Shown: positions 1-8,460 of the stretch, piece after piece
How positions within the stretch are numbered: position 1 is the stretch's first letter
Layout of the letters: the number at the start of each line of letters is the position of its first letter
Assembly (NCBI RefSeq): GCF_002213415.1
Contig: NZ_NJGU01000014.1
Location: 1 to 64,000 of the forward strand
DNA: 64,000 nt
Direction: 5' to 3'
Origin: Herbaspirillum robiniae
GTDB lineage: Bacteria; Pseudomonadota; Gammaproteobacteria; Burkholderiales; Burkholderiaceae_D
The notes under the pieces: generated by a model
What the model was told of the DNA's origin: nothing
Seen by the model: only the letters and a program-made list of their open reading frames with translations
The model's database searches: none
Made by a program: the position numbers and the translations under genes

Positions 1-23
1 ACAACAATAGCAACACTCCACCA

Positions 24-914
24 TCACCCCCGCCCCCCCGCAAACAACCCCTCACTCAACGCCATCCACGCCCGCGCAGCATGCGACAAATACCCCCCAC
101 GCGTGACATACGCCACCTGCCACTGCACCTCCGGCTCCACCAGGCGCACCGCCTGCAACTGGTCGGTAGCGATCCGGTGAATGAACGGCTCGGGCAACAG
201 GGCCGTGCCCATGCCCGCCAACGCCATGGCCACCAGCCAGTCCCATTGCCCGCTCTGCGCGGCGACCTGCGGTGAAATCCCCAGTTCGCGGAAACTGCCG
301 CGCAGGCTGCGCGTGAGGCCGAATTCGTTGTTCAGCATCACCAGCGGCATGCCGTCCAGCTGCGCGCAGCGCAGGGTGCTGCGGTTCTTCTGAAAGCTGC
401 CGGCCTGGGCCACGGCCCAGATCGGGTAGCGTGCCACCGGCATTACCTGCAGCTCCAGTTCCGGGTCGACCGGCAACACCGTCATGCCGATCTCCAGCTC
501 GCCGCTGGCCACGCGCTGCTCGATCTGCGGACCGGTGTCTTCCTTCAGGTTCATCGCGATATCGGGATGGCGCTCGCGGAAGGCCTTCAGTACCGGCGTG
601 CACAGGATGTTGATCATCGGCGGGATGCCGATGTCGAGATGCCCCTGGCGCAGCGCCTTGGTGTCGCGCACTTCGGCGTTGAGGCGCTGCATCGAGGCCA
701 GGATCTGCTGACCCTGCTCGTACACCACGCGCCCGGTGTCGGTCAGCTGCAGGCTGCGGCCGTCGCGGATCAGGAGCGGGGCGTCCACCTCGTCCTCCAG
801 CTGGCGCACCATCTTGCTGACGGTGGACTGGGTCACGTGCAAGGCGTCGGCGGCGCGGCTGAAGCTGTTCAGGCGCACCGTTTCGGTGAAATAGCGCAGG
901 GCGCGGATGTCCAT
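24..914 (-). CDS. LysR-family transcriptional regulator
   Basis: A 296-residue LysR-type regulator. The N-terminus (MDIRALRYFTETVRLNSFSR, then AADALHVTQSTVSKMVRQLE) is the usual winged helix-turn-helix, and the rest is a periplasmic-binding-like effector domain. I start it at the ATG ending at 914 because the longer reading adds 21 residues without LysR character, and MDIRxLRYF is the normal family start. It is divergent from the CoA-transferase at 1121, so it probably controls that gene and itself through the 206-bp gap, as LysR proteins commonly do. The effector ligand cannot be told from sequence. Confidence 0.93.
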   Translation of the reverse strand: MDIRALRYFTETVRLNSFSRAADALHVTQSTVSKMVRQLEDEVDAPLLIRDGRSLQLTDTGRVVYEQGQQILASMQRLNAEVRDTKALRQGHLDIGIPPMINILCTPVLKAFRERHPDIAMNLKEDTGPQIEQRVASGELEIGMTVLPVDPELELQVMPVARYPIWAVAQAGSFQKNRSTLRCAQLDGMPLVMLNNEFGLTRSLRGSFRELGISPQVAAQSGQWDWLVAMALAGMGTALLPEPFIHRIATDQLQAVRLVEPEVQWQVAYVTRGGYLSHAARAWMALSEGLFAGGRG

Positions 915-1120
915 GGCGGCAAGGCTTTCAGGCTCGGTTTGCGGGAAATCAAGGTATGCGTATTCCGACTGGAACAACGGAATTTAAATCATACAGCGCA
1001 TAGGTCCCGGCTCCTATACTGGACCGAAACAAGAATGCAAGAAGTCCGTTTGGGCCCGCCACACCGTCGCCCGCGCGGATGCACTTCACCCTTTCCAAAA
1101 GAAACCGAGCAGGAGCAAAC

Positions 1121-2611
1121 ATGGACAGCCAGCGCATCCGCCAGCCTGAACTGGCGGGCAAAGTCATGACGGCCGAAGCGGCCGCCTCTTTCTTCCACAA
1201 CGGCATGACCGTCGGCATGAGCGGCTTCACCCGCGCCGGCGACGCCAAGGCCATGCCGCGCGCGCTGGCCGAACGCGCGCAGCGCGAGGAGCTGCGCCTG
1301 ACCGTGATCACCGGCGCCTCGCTGGGCAACGGCAGCGACGGCCTGATGGCCGAAGCGGGCCTGCTGGCGCGGCGGCTGCCGTTCCAGGTCGACCCGACGC
1401 TGCGCAGGAAGATCAATGCCGGTGAAGTCATGTTCATCGACCAGCACCTCTCCGAGACCGCCGAGCAGCTGCGCAGCGGCTCGCCGTCGCAGGTCGACAT
1501 TGCCGTGATCGAGGCCGCCGCCATCACGGAGGACGGCATCGTGCCGACCATGTCGGTGGGCAATTCGGCCAGCTTCGTGGAGCAGGCGAAGATGATCATC
1601 ATCGAACTCAACACCAGCGTGCCGCCGGCGCTGGAGGGCCTGCACGACATCTACCTGCCGGCCGCGCGCCCGGAGCGCGGGGCGATCCCGCTGACCGCGC
1701 CGCAACAGCGCATCGGCCGCACCACCATTCCCTTCGATCCGGCCAAGGTGGCCGCCATCGTGCTGACCGAAACGCCGGACAGCCCGTCCACGGTGCTGCC
1801 GCCGGATGACGAGACCAACGCCATCGCGCGCCACGTCATCAGGTTCCTGGAGTGCGAGGTAGAGGCCGGCCGCCTGCCGCACACGCTGGCGCCGCTGCAG
1901 GCCGGCATCGGCACCATCGCCAACGCGGTGCTGCACGGGCTGGTGGAGTCGCCGTTCCGCAACCTGTCGATGTATTCGGAGGTGCTGCAGGATAGCGCCA
2001 TCGAGCTGCTGGATTCGGGCCAGCTGGCCTTCGCCTCGGCCTCGTCGATCACGCTGTCGCAGGCCCGGTACGAACACTTCATCGCCAACATCGAGCGCTA
2101 CCGCGACAAGCTGGTGCTGCGCCCGCAGGAGATCAGCAACCATCCGGAACTGGTGCGCCGGCTGGGCATCATCGGCCTGAACACGGCGCTGGAGTTCGAC
2201 ATCTACGGCAACGTCAACTCCACCCACGTGGGCGGCACGCACATGATGAACGGCATCGGCGGCTCGGGCGACTTCGCGCGCAACGGGCAGATTTCGATCT
2301 TCGTCTCCAAATCGGTGGCCAAGGACGGCGCGATTTCCAGCGTGGTGCCGATGGTCTCGCACGTTGACCACAGCGAGCATGACGTCGACGTGCTGGTCAC
2401 CGAATGGGGGCTGGCCGACCTGCGCGGCCTGGCGCCGCGCGAGCGCGCGGTGCGGGTGATCGACAACTGCTGCCATCCGGATTACCGGGCGCAGCTGCGC
2501 GACTACTTCACGCGCGCATGCGCGGCGGGCGGGCATACGCCGCATTTGCTGGGTGAGGCGTTCAGCTGGCACCAGCACTATGCGCAGCACCGGACGATGC
2601 GCCTGGGCTGA
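1121..2611 (+). CDS. Acetyl-CoA hydrolase/transferase family protein (succinyl-CoA:acetate CoA-transferase type)
   Basis: A 496-residue class I CoA-transferase of the Cat1/AarC/YgfH group, which moves CoA between succinyl-CoA and acetate or propionate in the cytoplasm. Visible marks are the glycine-rich GIGTIANAV stretch at about residues 262-270, followed by MYSEVLQD, whose Glu287 aligns with the catalytic glutamate of the family. The late GGTHMMNGIGGSGDFARNG segment is also typical. The start is the ATG preceded by AGGAG at 1111; an in-frame ATG at 1079 lacks this site. Length matches the family (about 490-505). The acceptor acid (acetate, propionate or other) is not resolved. Confidence 0.93.
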   Translation: MDSQRIRQPELAGKVMTAEAAASFFHNGMTVGMSGFTRAGDAKAMPRALAERAQREELRLTVITGASLGNGSDGLMAEAGLLARRLPFQVDPTLRRKINAGEVMFIDQHLSETAEQLRSGSPSQVDIAVIEAAAITEDGIVPTMSVGNSASFVEQAKMIIIELNTSVPPALEGLHDIYLPAARPERGAIPLTAPQQRIGRTTIPFDPAKVAAIVLTETPDSPSTVLPPDDETNAIARHVIRFLECEVEAGRLPHTLAPLQAGIGTIANAVLHGLVESPFRNLSMYSEVLQDSAIELLDSGQLAFASASSITLSQARYEHFIANIERYRDKLVLRPQEISNHPELVRRLGIIGLNTALEFDIYGNVNSTHVGGTHMMNGIGGSGDFARNGQISIFVSKSVAKDGAISSVVPMVSHVDHSEHDVDVLVTEWGLADLRGLAPRERAVRVIDNCCHPDYRAQLRDYFTRACAAGGHTPHLLGEAFSWHQHYAQHRTMRLG

Positions 2612-2763
2612 GCGCGGCCGGCGGGGCGGGCCGGGCGGGAACACGCGACGCTGACGATGCCGCGCCACCTGCGCCGGCCATCGTGCGCGCGTCTCTCACT
2701 GAACCGTCATCCCGGCGCAAGCGAAGCCCCCGGGGAGACGACTGCCGCTCGGGCTGGCCATCC

Positions 2764-3756
2764 TCAATCCTTCTGCTGCATCCTCTTCAACGCTTCCCAC
2801 CCCACCGCGCCGCTGACCGCCGCCGGCATCGCCTCCTTCATGGTGTCGATGAAGTGTCTCAAGCGCGCCGGATAAAAACGCGCGTAAGGGTAGAGCAGCG
2901 ACACCGGCAACGGATCCGGCCGCCACTGCGGCAGCAGTTGCACCAGCCGGCCGGCGGCCACGTCCTCGGCCAGGATCCATGACGAACCCACGGCCACGCC
3001 CATGCCCTCGATGGCGGCGTTGCGCAGCGCGTAGAGGCTGTCGGTGACCAGCTGCGGACGGAAGGCGACCTGGCCCTGTTCGCCGGTGACCTCATGCGTG
3101 AGCGTGACTTCGCGCCGGTAGAAGGCGGGAATGGCGATCCACGGCAGGGCCGCCAGCCCGGACGGATGCTGCGGCAGCGGACGTCCCTGCAGGAGCGCGG
3201 GCGAGGCCACCGTCATGCGCGGCACCTCGGCCAGGTGGATCGCCACCAGCGACGGGTCGCGCACGTCGCCGACCTCGATGGCGCAATCGATGCCGTGGGT
3301 GATGAAGTCGGCCGCGCGGTCGTGCAGCAGCCACTCCACGGTGATGCGCGGATGGCGGCGCATGAACTCGGCCAGCGGCCCGATCAGCTGCTTTTGCCCG
3401 AACGCGTGCGGCACCACCACCCGCAGCGAGCCTTCGGCCTCCAGCCGCGCGCCGCGCAAGTCGCTCTCAAACTCATCCCAGCCGGCCAGCAGATCCTTGG
3501 CGCGCTCGTAGCAGCGCTCGCCGTCCTCGGTCAGCTTCATCGCGTGCGTGGAGCGCTGCAGCAGGCGCACGCCCAGCGAGCGCTCCAGCGTCTGCAGGCG
3601 GCGGCTGATGGTGGGCTGGGTGGTGCCCAGCTGGGCGGCGGCGGCCGACAGGCTGCCGGCCTCGACGATGCGCACGAAGGTCTGCATCAGCTCGATGCGG
3701 TCGGTGAGACCGGCGGCGGAAAAGGGCGGGATGGCGGGAGAAATCGGCTTTGTCAT
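2764..3756 (-). CDS. LysR-family transcriptional regulator
   Basis: A 330-residue LysR regulator with the helix-turn-helix at about residues 20-80 (MQTFVRIVEAGSLSAAAAQL, then TTQPTISRRLQ). The C-terminal substrate-binding fold is of the CrgA/PBP2 group that often regulates an adjacent exporter. The reading frame stays open far upstream to 5676, but that part lies antisense to the transporter; MTKPIS at 3756 is the first start giving a normal LysR length. It is divergent from the MFS gene at 3901 across 144 bp, the standard arrangement for a LysR regulator and its target. Confidence 0.92.
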   Translation of the reverse strand: MTKPISPAIPPFSAAGLTDRIELMQTFVRIVEAGSLSAAAAQLGTTQPTISRRLQTLERSLGVRLLQRSTHAMKLTEDGERCYERAKDLLAGWDEFESDLRGARLEAEGSLRVVVPHAFGQKQLIGPLAEFMRRHPRITVEWLLHDRAADFITHGIDCAIEVGDVRDPSLVAIHLAEVPRMTVASPALLQGRPLPQHPSGLAALPWIAIPAFYRREVTLTHEVTGEQGQVAFRPQLVTDSLYALRNAAIEGMGVAVGSSWILAEDVAAGRLVQLLPQWRPDPLPVSLLYPYARFYPARLRHFIDTMKEAMPAAVSGAVGWEALKRMQQKD

Positions 3757-3900
3757 ACGCCCAACGTATATCAATTCTGCTTTTTGCGCTACTACCGTAT
3801 GCGAGTGCGGGAGCGGAGAATCCGGTTCAACGCTGGCAGAGGCGGCATGTTTCAGCCCTCGCAAGACCAGCAGCGACGCAAACACACCGGGAGTAACACC

Positions 3901-5172
3901 ATGAATAGCATTCCTAAGACGCATACAGCCGCCGCCGGCGTAGCCACGGGCACGACGGCCAAGGCCAAGGCCCATCCCCAACCCCACCAGCAGGCCGGCC
4001 TGTCGCCCGCGCTGATCGGCCTGCTGGCCACCGGCGCCGGCCTGGCCGTGGCCTCGCTGTATTACTCGCAGCCGATGCTGGGCGTGCTGGCCGACGACAT
4101 CGGCGCCTCCGAGCGCGCCGTGGGCATGGTGCCGATGTCGACCCAGCTCGGCTATGCGCTGGGCATCCTGCTGCTGGCGCCGCTGGGCGACCGCTACGAC
4201 CGCCGCCGCATCATCCTGATCAAGGCCGCCATCCTGACCGCCGCGCTGCTGCTGGCCGGGGCCGCCTCGGGCGTGGGCATGCTGCTGGCCGCGAGCCTGG
4301 CCGTGGGCCTGACCGCCACCATGGCGCAGGACATCGTCCCCGCCGCCGCCACGCTGGCGCCGGAGCAAAGCCGCGGCCGCATCGTCGGCACGGTGATGAC
4401 GGGCCTGCTGCTGGGCATCCTGCTCTCGCGCGTGGTCAGCGGCTTCGTGGCCGAGCACTTCGGCTGGCGCGCCATGTTCGTCGGCGCCGCCGCCAGCATC
4501 GCCGCCATCGGCGTGGCGGCATGGCGCGGCCTGCCGCGCTTCCACGCCACCACGCACCTGTCGTACGGCGCGCTGCTGGGTTCGCTGGCCACCTTGTTCA
4601 AGAAGCATGGCGCGCTGCGCCGCGCCGCGCTGGCGCAGGGCCTGCTGTCGATCGGTTTCTCGGCGTTCTGGTCGACGCTGGCGGTGATGCTGCATGGCGC
4701 GCCGTTCCACCTGGGCAGCGCCGCCGCCGGCGCCTTCGGCCTGGCAGGCGCCGCCGGCGCCCTGGCCGCGCCGCTGGCCGGCCGCATCTCGGACAAGAAG
4801 GGCCCTGAACTTGTGACCCGCCTCGGCGTTGGCCTGGCCACCGTGTCGTTCGCGGCGATGGCGCTGTCGCCATGGTTCTCGGCCGACGGCCAGCTGGTCC
4901 TGATCGCCCTGGCCGCCATCGGCTTCGACCTCGGCGTGCAGGCCACCCTGGTGGCGCACCAGACCATCGTCTACAGCATCGAGCCGGGCGCCCGCAGCCG
5001 CCTCAACGCCATCCTGTTCGTCGGCATGTTCATCGGCATGGCCGCCGGCGCCGCCCTGGGCAGCCTGGCCCTGGCGCAGTGGGGCTGGATCGCGGTGGTC
5101 TCGCTGGCCACGCTGACCTCGATCCTGGCGCTGACGGTGCGGCTGTGGCCGGGCGCGGCCAAGGCGCGCTGA
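3901..5172 (+). CDS. Major facilitator superfamily transporter
   Basis: A 423-residue integral membrane protein with about 12 hydrophobic segments. An MFS A-motif-like loop between TM2 and TM3 reads GDRYDRRR, with the repeat GRISDKKGPE in the second half. The N-terminal 35 residues are hydrophilic and rich in Ala, Thr and Lys. The start at 3901 is preceded by GGGAG. It resembles AraJ/YnfM-type drug or sugar efflux proteins, but no substrate can be assigned. It is divergent from the LysR at 3756, its probable regulator, and ends at a strong terminator at 5202-5232. Confidence 0.92.
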   Translation: MNSIPKTHTAAAGVATGTTAKAKAHPQPHQQAGLSPALIGLLATGAGLAVASLYYSQPMLGVLADDIGASERAVGMVPMSTQLGYALGILLLAPLGDRYDRRRIILIKAAILTAALLLAGAASGVGMLLAASLAVGLTATMAQDIVPAAATLAPEQSRGRIVGTVMTGLLLGILLSRVVSGFVAEHFGWRAMFVGAAASIAAIGVAAWRGLPRFHATTHLSYGALLGSLATLFKKHGALRRAALAQGLLSIGFSAFWSTLAVMLHGAPFHLGSAAAGAFGLAGAAGALAAPLAGRISDKKGPELVTRLGVGLATVSFAAMALSPWFSADGQLVLIALAAIGFDLGVQATLVAHQTIVYSIEPGARSRLNAILFVGMFIGMAAGAALGSLALAQWGWIAVVSLATLTSILALTVRLWPGAAKAR

Positions 5173-5201
5173 GTCCTCCAGCGGAAATAGGCTTTCCGAA
5201 C

Positions 5202-5232
5202 ACGGCCCCGGTGCGAACCGGGGCCGTTTTTT
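5202..5232 (+). terminator. Rho-independent terminator after the MFS gene
   Basis: An 11-bp GC-rich perfect stem (ACGGCCCCGGT, loop GCGA, ACCGGGGCCGT) is followed by a run of T. It lies 30 bp after the MFS stop codon and isolates that gene from the iron-regulated PepSY gene. Confidence 0.9.
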
Positions 5233-5255
5233 CATGCCGGCGCGGATAGATATTG

Positions 5256-5275
5256 GACAAGAATCATTCTCATCT
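5256..5275. promoter_or_regulatory. Putative Fur box before the PepSY gene
   Basis: The bottom strand reads GAGAAT-G-ATTCTT, an inverted repeat matching the 7-1-7 Fur half-site arrangement (TGAGAATGATTCT type). It lies about 80 bp before a PepSY membrane protein in an iron-uptake neighbourhood. Assignment rests on motif and context only. Confidence 0.65.
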
Positions 5276-5353
5276 ATAATCGGCCGGTCTGAAAACAGGG
5301 AGACGGCCGCGCACCGGGATCGCCGGACGCCGCGCGACGCCGGGGAGCCGATA

Positions 5354-6517
5354 ATGAAAAGTACGACCTTGCGCGGCTGGTATGCGGTACACCGCTGGAC
5401 CAGCCTGATCTGCACCATCAACCTGCTGCTACTGTGCGTGACCGGACTGCTGCTGATCTTCCACCACGAGATCGACGAGCTGCTGGGCCAGGACGCCCAT
5501 CCCGCCGCCGTCGCCGAAGGCGCGCCGCGGCCCACGCTGCAGCAGCTGGTGGACAAGACCCTGGCCGCCAATCCCGGCACGGCGATGCAGTCGCTGTCCT
5601 TCTTCGGCGAAGACGGCGAGCACTTCGTGGGCGTGCGCGTCGGCCCGCCGGGCGCGGCCAGCCTGCGCGAGGGCAAGTCGGTCTTCTATGACGCCGCCAG
5701 CGGCGAGACGCACAACATCGGCGGCGGCGACACCTTCACCGGCTTCATCCTGAAGCTGCATGTGAACCTGTTCCTGGGCTTCCCCGGCCAGCTGTTCATC
5801 GGCCTGGTGGGCATCGTGTTCGTGCTGAGCATGGTCAGCGGCATCGTGCTGTACGGCCCCTTCATGCGCAAGCTGGCCTTCGGCCTGGTGCGCTTCGGCC
5901 GCCAGGTGCGCATCGTGCAGGCCGACCTGCACAACCTGTCGGCCATCGCGGTGATGGTGTGGGCGCTGGTGGTGGGCCTGACCGGCACCTTCCTGTCGCT
6001 CTCGCCGCTGATCATCGGCATCTGGCAAAAGACCGAGCTGGCCGACCTGGTCCGCACGCTGCCAGCCACCGAGCCGAAGGCGCTGGTGGCGCCCGACCGC
6101 GCAGTGCAGGTGGCCAACGCGGCGGTACCGGGCAAGGACCTGGCCTTCGTCTTCTATCCCGGCACCGAATACGCCACCAAACGCCACTACATGGTGGTGC
6201 TGCGCGGCCATACCGAACTGGAAAAGCGCGTCTACAACATCGCCGTGGTCGACGCCGAAACCGGCGCGCTGGCCGACAGCCGCGGCATGCCCTGGTACAT
6301 GCAGGTGCTGCTGTTGTCCGGTCCTTTCCACTTCGGCGACTACGCCGGCATGCCGCTGAAGATCCTGTGGGCGCTGCTGACGGTGCTGACCACGCTGGCC
6401 ACGGTGTCGGGCTTCATCATCTGGATGAAGCGCAGCAAGAAGGCCATCCGCAGGATCGATGAGCGCAGCGCCGAGCGCGCCGCCATCGCCAACCCAAGCA
6501 TGAAGGAACAAGGATGA
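5354..6517 (+). CDS. PepSY-associated TM helix protein (siderophore-iron reductase type)
   Basis: A 387-residue inner-membrane protein. TM1 lies at about residues 17-36 (LLLLCVTGLLLIFHHEID), followed by a periplasmic PepSY-like domain (HPAAVAE... VFYDAASGETHNIGGGDTF), then further TM segments containing conserved histidines (FILKLHVNLFLGFPGQ; VQADLHNLSAIAVM; SGPFHFGDYAGMP). PepSY-TM proteins next to TonB receptors are thought to take part in ferric-siderophore reduction at the inner membrane, with histidines as possible haem ligands. A Fur-like box lies upstream, and the stop overlaps the next ORF by 4 bp (ATGA). The upstream ATG at 5234 lies before any coding-like sequence and was rejected. 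Confidence 0.88.
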   Translation: MKSTTLRGWYAVHRWTSLICTINLLLLCVTGLLLIFHHEIDELLGQDAHPAAVAEGAPRPTLQQLVDKTLAANPGTAMQSLSFFGEDGEHFVGVRVGPPGAASLREGKSVFYDAASGETHNIGGGDTFTGFILKLHVNLFLGFPGQLFIGLVGIVFVLSMVSGIVLYGPFMRKLAFGLVRFGRQVRIVQADLHNLSAIAVMVWALVVGLTGTFLSLSPLIIGIWQKTELADLVRTLPATEPKALVAPDRAVQVANAAVPGKDLAFVFYPGTEYATKRHYMVVLRGHTELEKRVYNIAVVDAETGALADSRGMPWYMQVLLLSGPFHFGDYAGMPLKILWALLTVLTTLATVSGFIIWMKRSKKAIRRIDERSAERAAIANPSMKEQG

Positions 6518-6696
6518 ACGGAACCTGGGGCTGGCCGCTGTTGCTGGCGGCGCTCACCTTCGGCGGTCTGGCCGCCGGCATCTTCGGCGACGGCGTGTGG
6601 GACTGGCTGTGCTGGGCCGGCCTGGCCGCGCCGGTGTGGGTGGTCGGACGCAAGCTGGCGCAGCAATGGCGTGGGCGGGAGCGTCCCGACGCCTGA
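6514..6696 (+). CDS. Small membrane protein coupled to the PepSY gene
   Basis: A 60-residue, Trp-rich protein with two hydrophobic segments (PLLLAALTFGGLAAGIFG and WLCWAGLAAPVWVVG) and a basic tail (RGRERPDA). It starts in the ATGA overlap with the PepSY gene, so translation is probably coupled. Small two-helix proteins of this kind are common partners of PepSY-TM proteins in iron-acquisition operons. The specific function is unknown. Confidence 0.75.
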   Translation: MNGTWGWPLLLAALTFGGLAAGIFGDGVWDWLCWAGLAAPVWVVGRKLAQQWRGRERPDA

Positions 6697-6756
6697 GAAG
6701 GATGCCTCCTCCTGCCGCATGCCCTGTTCCCGTTCTTGTCCTTGACGCCGTTTTAC

Positions 6757-6776
6757 TTGATAATAATTCTTGTTTA
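6757..6776. promoter_or_regulatory. Putative Fur box before the first FecI-like sigma gene
   Basis: TTGATAATAATTCTTG at 6757-6772 is AT-rich and close to the GATAATGATAATCATTATC consensus. It ends about 35 bp before the sigma-factor start, a position suited to repression by Fur-Fe2+. Confidence 0.7.
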
Positions 6777-6808
6777 CATTTGACGCGCGTTGCATCCAGG
6801 GAGGGAGC

Positions 6809-7357
6809 ATGACCGTCGGCGGCCTCAGCAAGAACGAATTCCTCAGCCTGCTGTTCCGGGAGCACCACGGGTGGCTCTCGGCCTGGCTGCGCAAGAAGAC
6901 CGGGTGCCCGCACCACGCCGCCGATCTCGCGCAGGAAGCCTTCACCCGCATCCTCTGCCTGGCCGATCCGGCCTCGCTGCAGCAGCCGCGCGCCTTCATG
7001 GTGACCACCGCCACGCGCCTGATCATCGACGAGGAACGCCGCCGCAAGCTGGAGCGCGCCTATCTGGAAGCGCTGGCGCAGATGCGCGATTCGCGCCAGG
7101 AATGCGCCGACAGCCCGGAACAGATCATGCTCGCGGTGGAGGCCCTCAACGCCATCGCCGCCATGCTCGAAGGCCTGGCCGAAAAGCCGCGCCGGGCCTT
7201 CCTGATGCACCGCCTGGACGGCGCGGCGCACGCCGACATCGCGGCCGCGCTGAACGTCTCGGCCAGCATGGTCAAGCAATACCTGGCCGCCGCCACGCTG
7301 CATTGCTACCGCGCCCTCTATCCCTCGACCCACCCCGCATCCGGCAAGGCCGCATGA
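6809..7357 (+). CDS. ECF RNA polymerase sigma factor, FecI-like
   Basis: A 182-residue extracytoplasmic-function sigma factor. Region 2 contains HHAADLAQEAFTRILCL with RAFMVTTATRLIIDEERRRK, and region 4 contains the helix-turn-helix HADIAAALNVSASMVKQYLA. The start at 6809 follows GGGAGG; an upstream in-frame ATG at 6770 lies in the Fur box. The stop overlaps the FecR start (ATGA), so sigma and anti-sigma are translationally coupled. It is expected to transcribe the TonB receptor gene at 8461 on signal from FecR. Members of this FecI branch respond to ferric siderophores. Confidence 0.93.
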   Translation: MTVGGLSKNEFLSLLFREHHGWLSAWLRKKTGCPHHAADLAQEAFTRILCLADPASLQQPRAFMVTTATRLIIDEERRRKLERAYLEALAQMRDSRQECADSPEQIMLAVEALNAIAAMLEGLAEKPRRAFLMHRLDGAAHADIAAALNVSASMVKQYLAAATLHCYRALYPSTHPASGKAA

Positions 7358-8361
7358 ACGCCGCCGACAACGCCATCCTGCCATCCCCGGCCGAACCCGA
7401 CCAGCGCACCGTCGAGCGCGCCATCGAATGGCTGGCCCGGCTCGACGCCGGCGATGCCGGTCCGGACGAGCGCGCCGCCTATCGCCGCTGGTGCGAGGAA
7501 GACCCGCGCCATGCGCTGGCCGCGCAGCGGCTCGAACACATGCTGGCGCGCTTCGACGGCCTGGCCGCCGGCCCCGCGGCCTCGGCGCTGGAAACGGTCG
7601 CGCCGCCGCGCCGCAAGCGCGGGCATTCCGGCGCGCGGCGCGCGATCGCCGCCGCCGTGCTGGTGGCTTTCGGCGCCGGGTGTTGGGCGCTGATGCCGCA
7701 GGCCCGCTACTGGAGCGCCGACTACCGCACCGCCGCCGGCGAACGCCGCACCGTGGAGCTGCCCGACCACAGCAAGCTCACCCTCAACAGCCGCAGCGCC
7801 GTCAACGTGCACTATGAAGCCGGCCGGCGCCGCATCGAACTGCTGCAAGGCGAGATCCTGGTCGACGTCGCCCACATCGAGCATCCGCGGGAGCGCCCCT
7901 TCGCCGTACGCACCGGCGACGGCGAGGCGCGCGCCCTGGGCACGCGCTACTTGGTGCGCGACGACGGCCGCGGCACCGTGGTCACGGTGCTGGAATCGCA
8001 GGTGCGCGCGCAGAGCGCGGACGGCGCATCCTCCCGCGTGCTGGCGCCGGGCCAGCGCGCCACCATCTCGCCGCACGCCGTCGGCCCCGCCGAGACGCTG
8101 GACGCCGACCTCGCCGCCAGCTGGACCGGCGGGCGCCTGGTGGCCGACGACATGCCGCTGGCCGACGTGCTCGACGAGCTGGCCCGCTACCGCGCCGGCA
8201 TGCTGCGCTACGACCGCGCGCAGCTGGCGCGGCTGCGCGTCTCGGGCGTGTTCGCGCTGGACGACCCGGACCGCGTGCTGCAAACGCTGCAGGCGGCGCT
8301 GCCGATCCGGGTCGAGCATTACTCGCCGCTGCTGGCGGTGGTCAGCGCGGCGCCGAAGTAG
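7354..8361 (+). CDS. FecR-family anti-sigma regulator
   Basis: A 335-residue transmembrane signal transducer. The cytoplasmic N-terminal DUF4880-like segment contains ERAIEWLARLDAGDAGPDE and RRWCEEDPRHALA. One TM helix lies at about residues 92-108 (AAAVLVAFGAGCWAL). The periplasmic FecR domain contains TLNSRSAVNVHYEAGRRRIEL and GEARALGTRYLV. It overlaps the sigma gene by 4 bp and is followed by its partner receptor after 99 bp. It should receive the signal from the receptor's N-terminal STN domain and control the sigma factor at 6809. Confidence 0.93.
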   Translation: MNAADNAILPSPAEPDQRTVERAIEWLARLDAGDAGPDERAAYRRWCEEDPRHALAAQRLEHMLARFDGLAAGPAASALETVAPPRRKRGHSGARRAIAAAVLVAFGAGCWALMPQARYWSADYRTAAGERRTVELPDHSKLTLNSRSAVNVHYEAGRRRIELLQGEILVDVAHIEHPRERPFAVRTGDGEARALGTRYLVRDDGRGTVVTVLESQVRAQSADGASSRVLAPGQRATISPHAVGPAETLDADLAASWTGGRLVADDMPLADVLDELARYRAGMLRYDRAQLARLRVSGVFALDDPDRVLQTLQAALPIRVEHYSPLLAVVSAAPK

Positions 8362-8386
8362 CCGAAAAATATTTTGTCCGCGCGCT

Positions 8387-8414
8387 GTCCCTTTGCATTT
8401 CTGCTTCGTCATGG
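8387..8414 (+). promoter_or_regulatory. Candidate ECF (FecI-type) promoter of receptor 1
   Basis: This 28-bp segment matches 18 of 28 positions, without gaps, to 13648-13675 upstream of the second TonB receptor. The shared pattern is TCC-n-TTT-n-C-n-TTT-n-T, five variable bases, then GTCATGG. Both copies end 46-47 bp before the receptor ATG. The position between fecR and the receptor is where cell-surface-signalling sigma factors act. Confidence 0.5.
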
Positions 8415-8460
8415 TCTGTGAACGCCGCGAAACCGCGCGGCAAACCAACCAGAGACCACC

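Noticed and set aside
2706-2735. Partial GTCATCCCGGCGCA repeat end
   Set aside because: Only half of one palindrome is present and diverged after CGCAAGCG; too short to annotate as a repeat unit.
2764-5676. A 970-codon open frame on the minus strand
   Set aside because: Only the last 330 codons (start 3756) are LysR; the rest is antisense to the MFS gene and low-complexity, Arg/Gln/Gly-rich as expected from GC-rich shadow frames.
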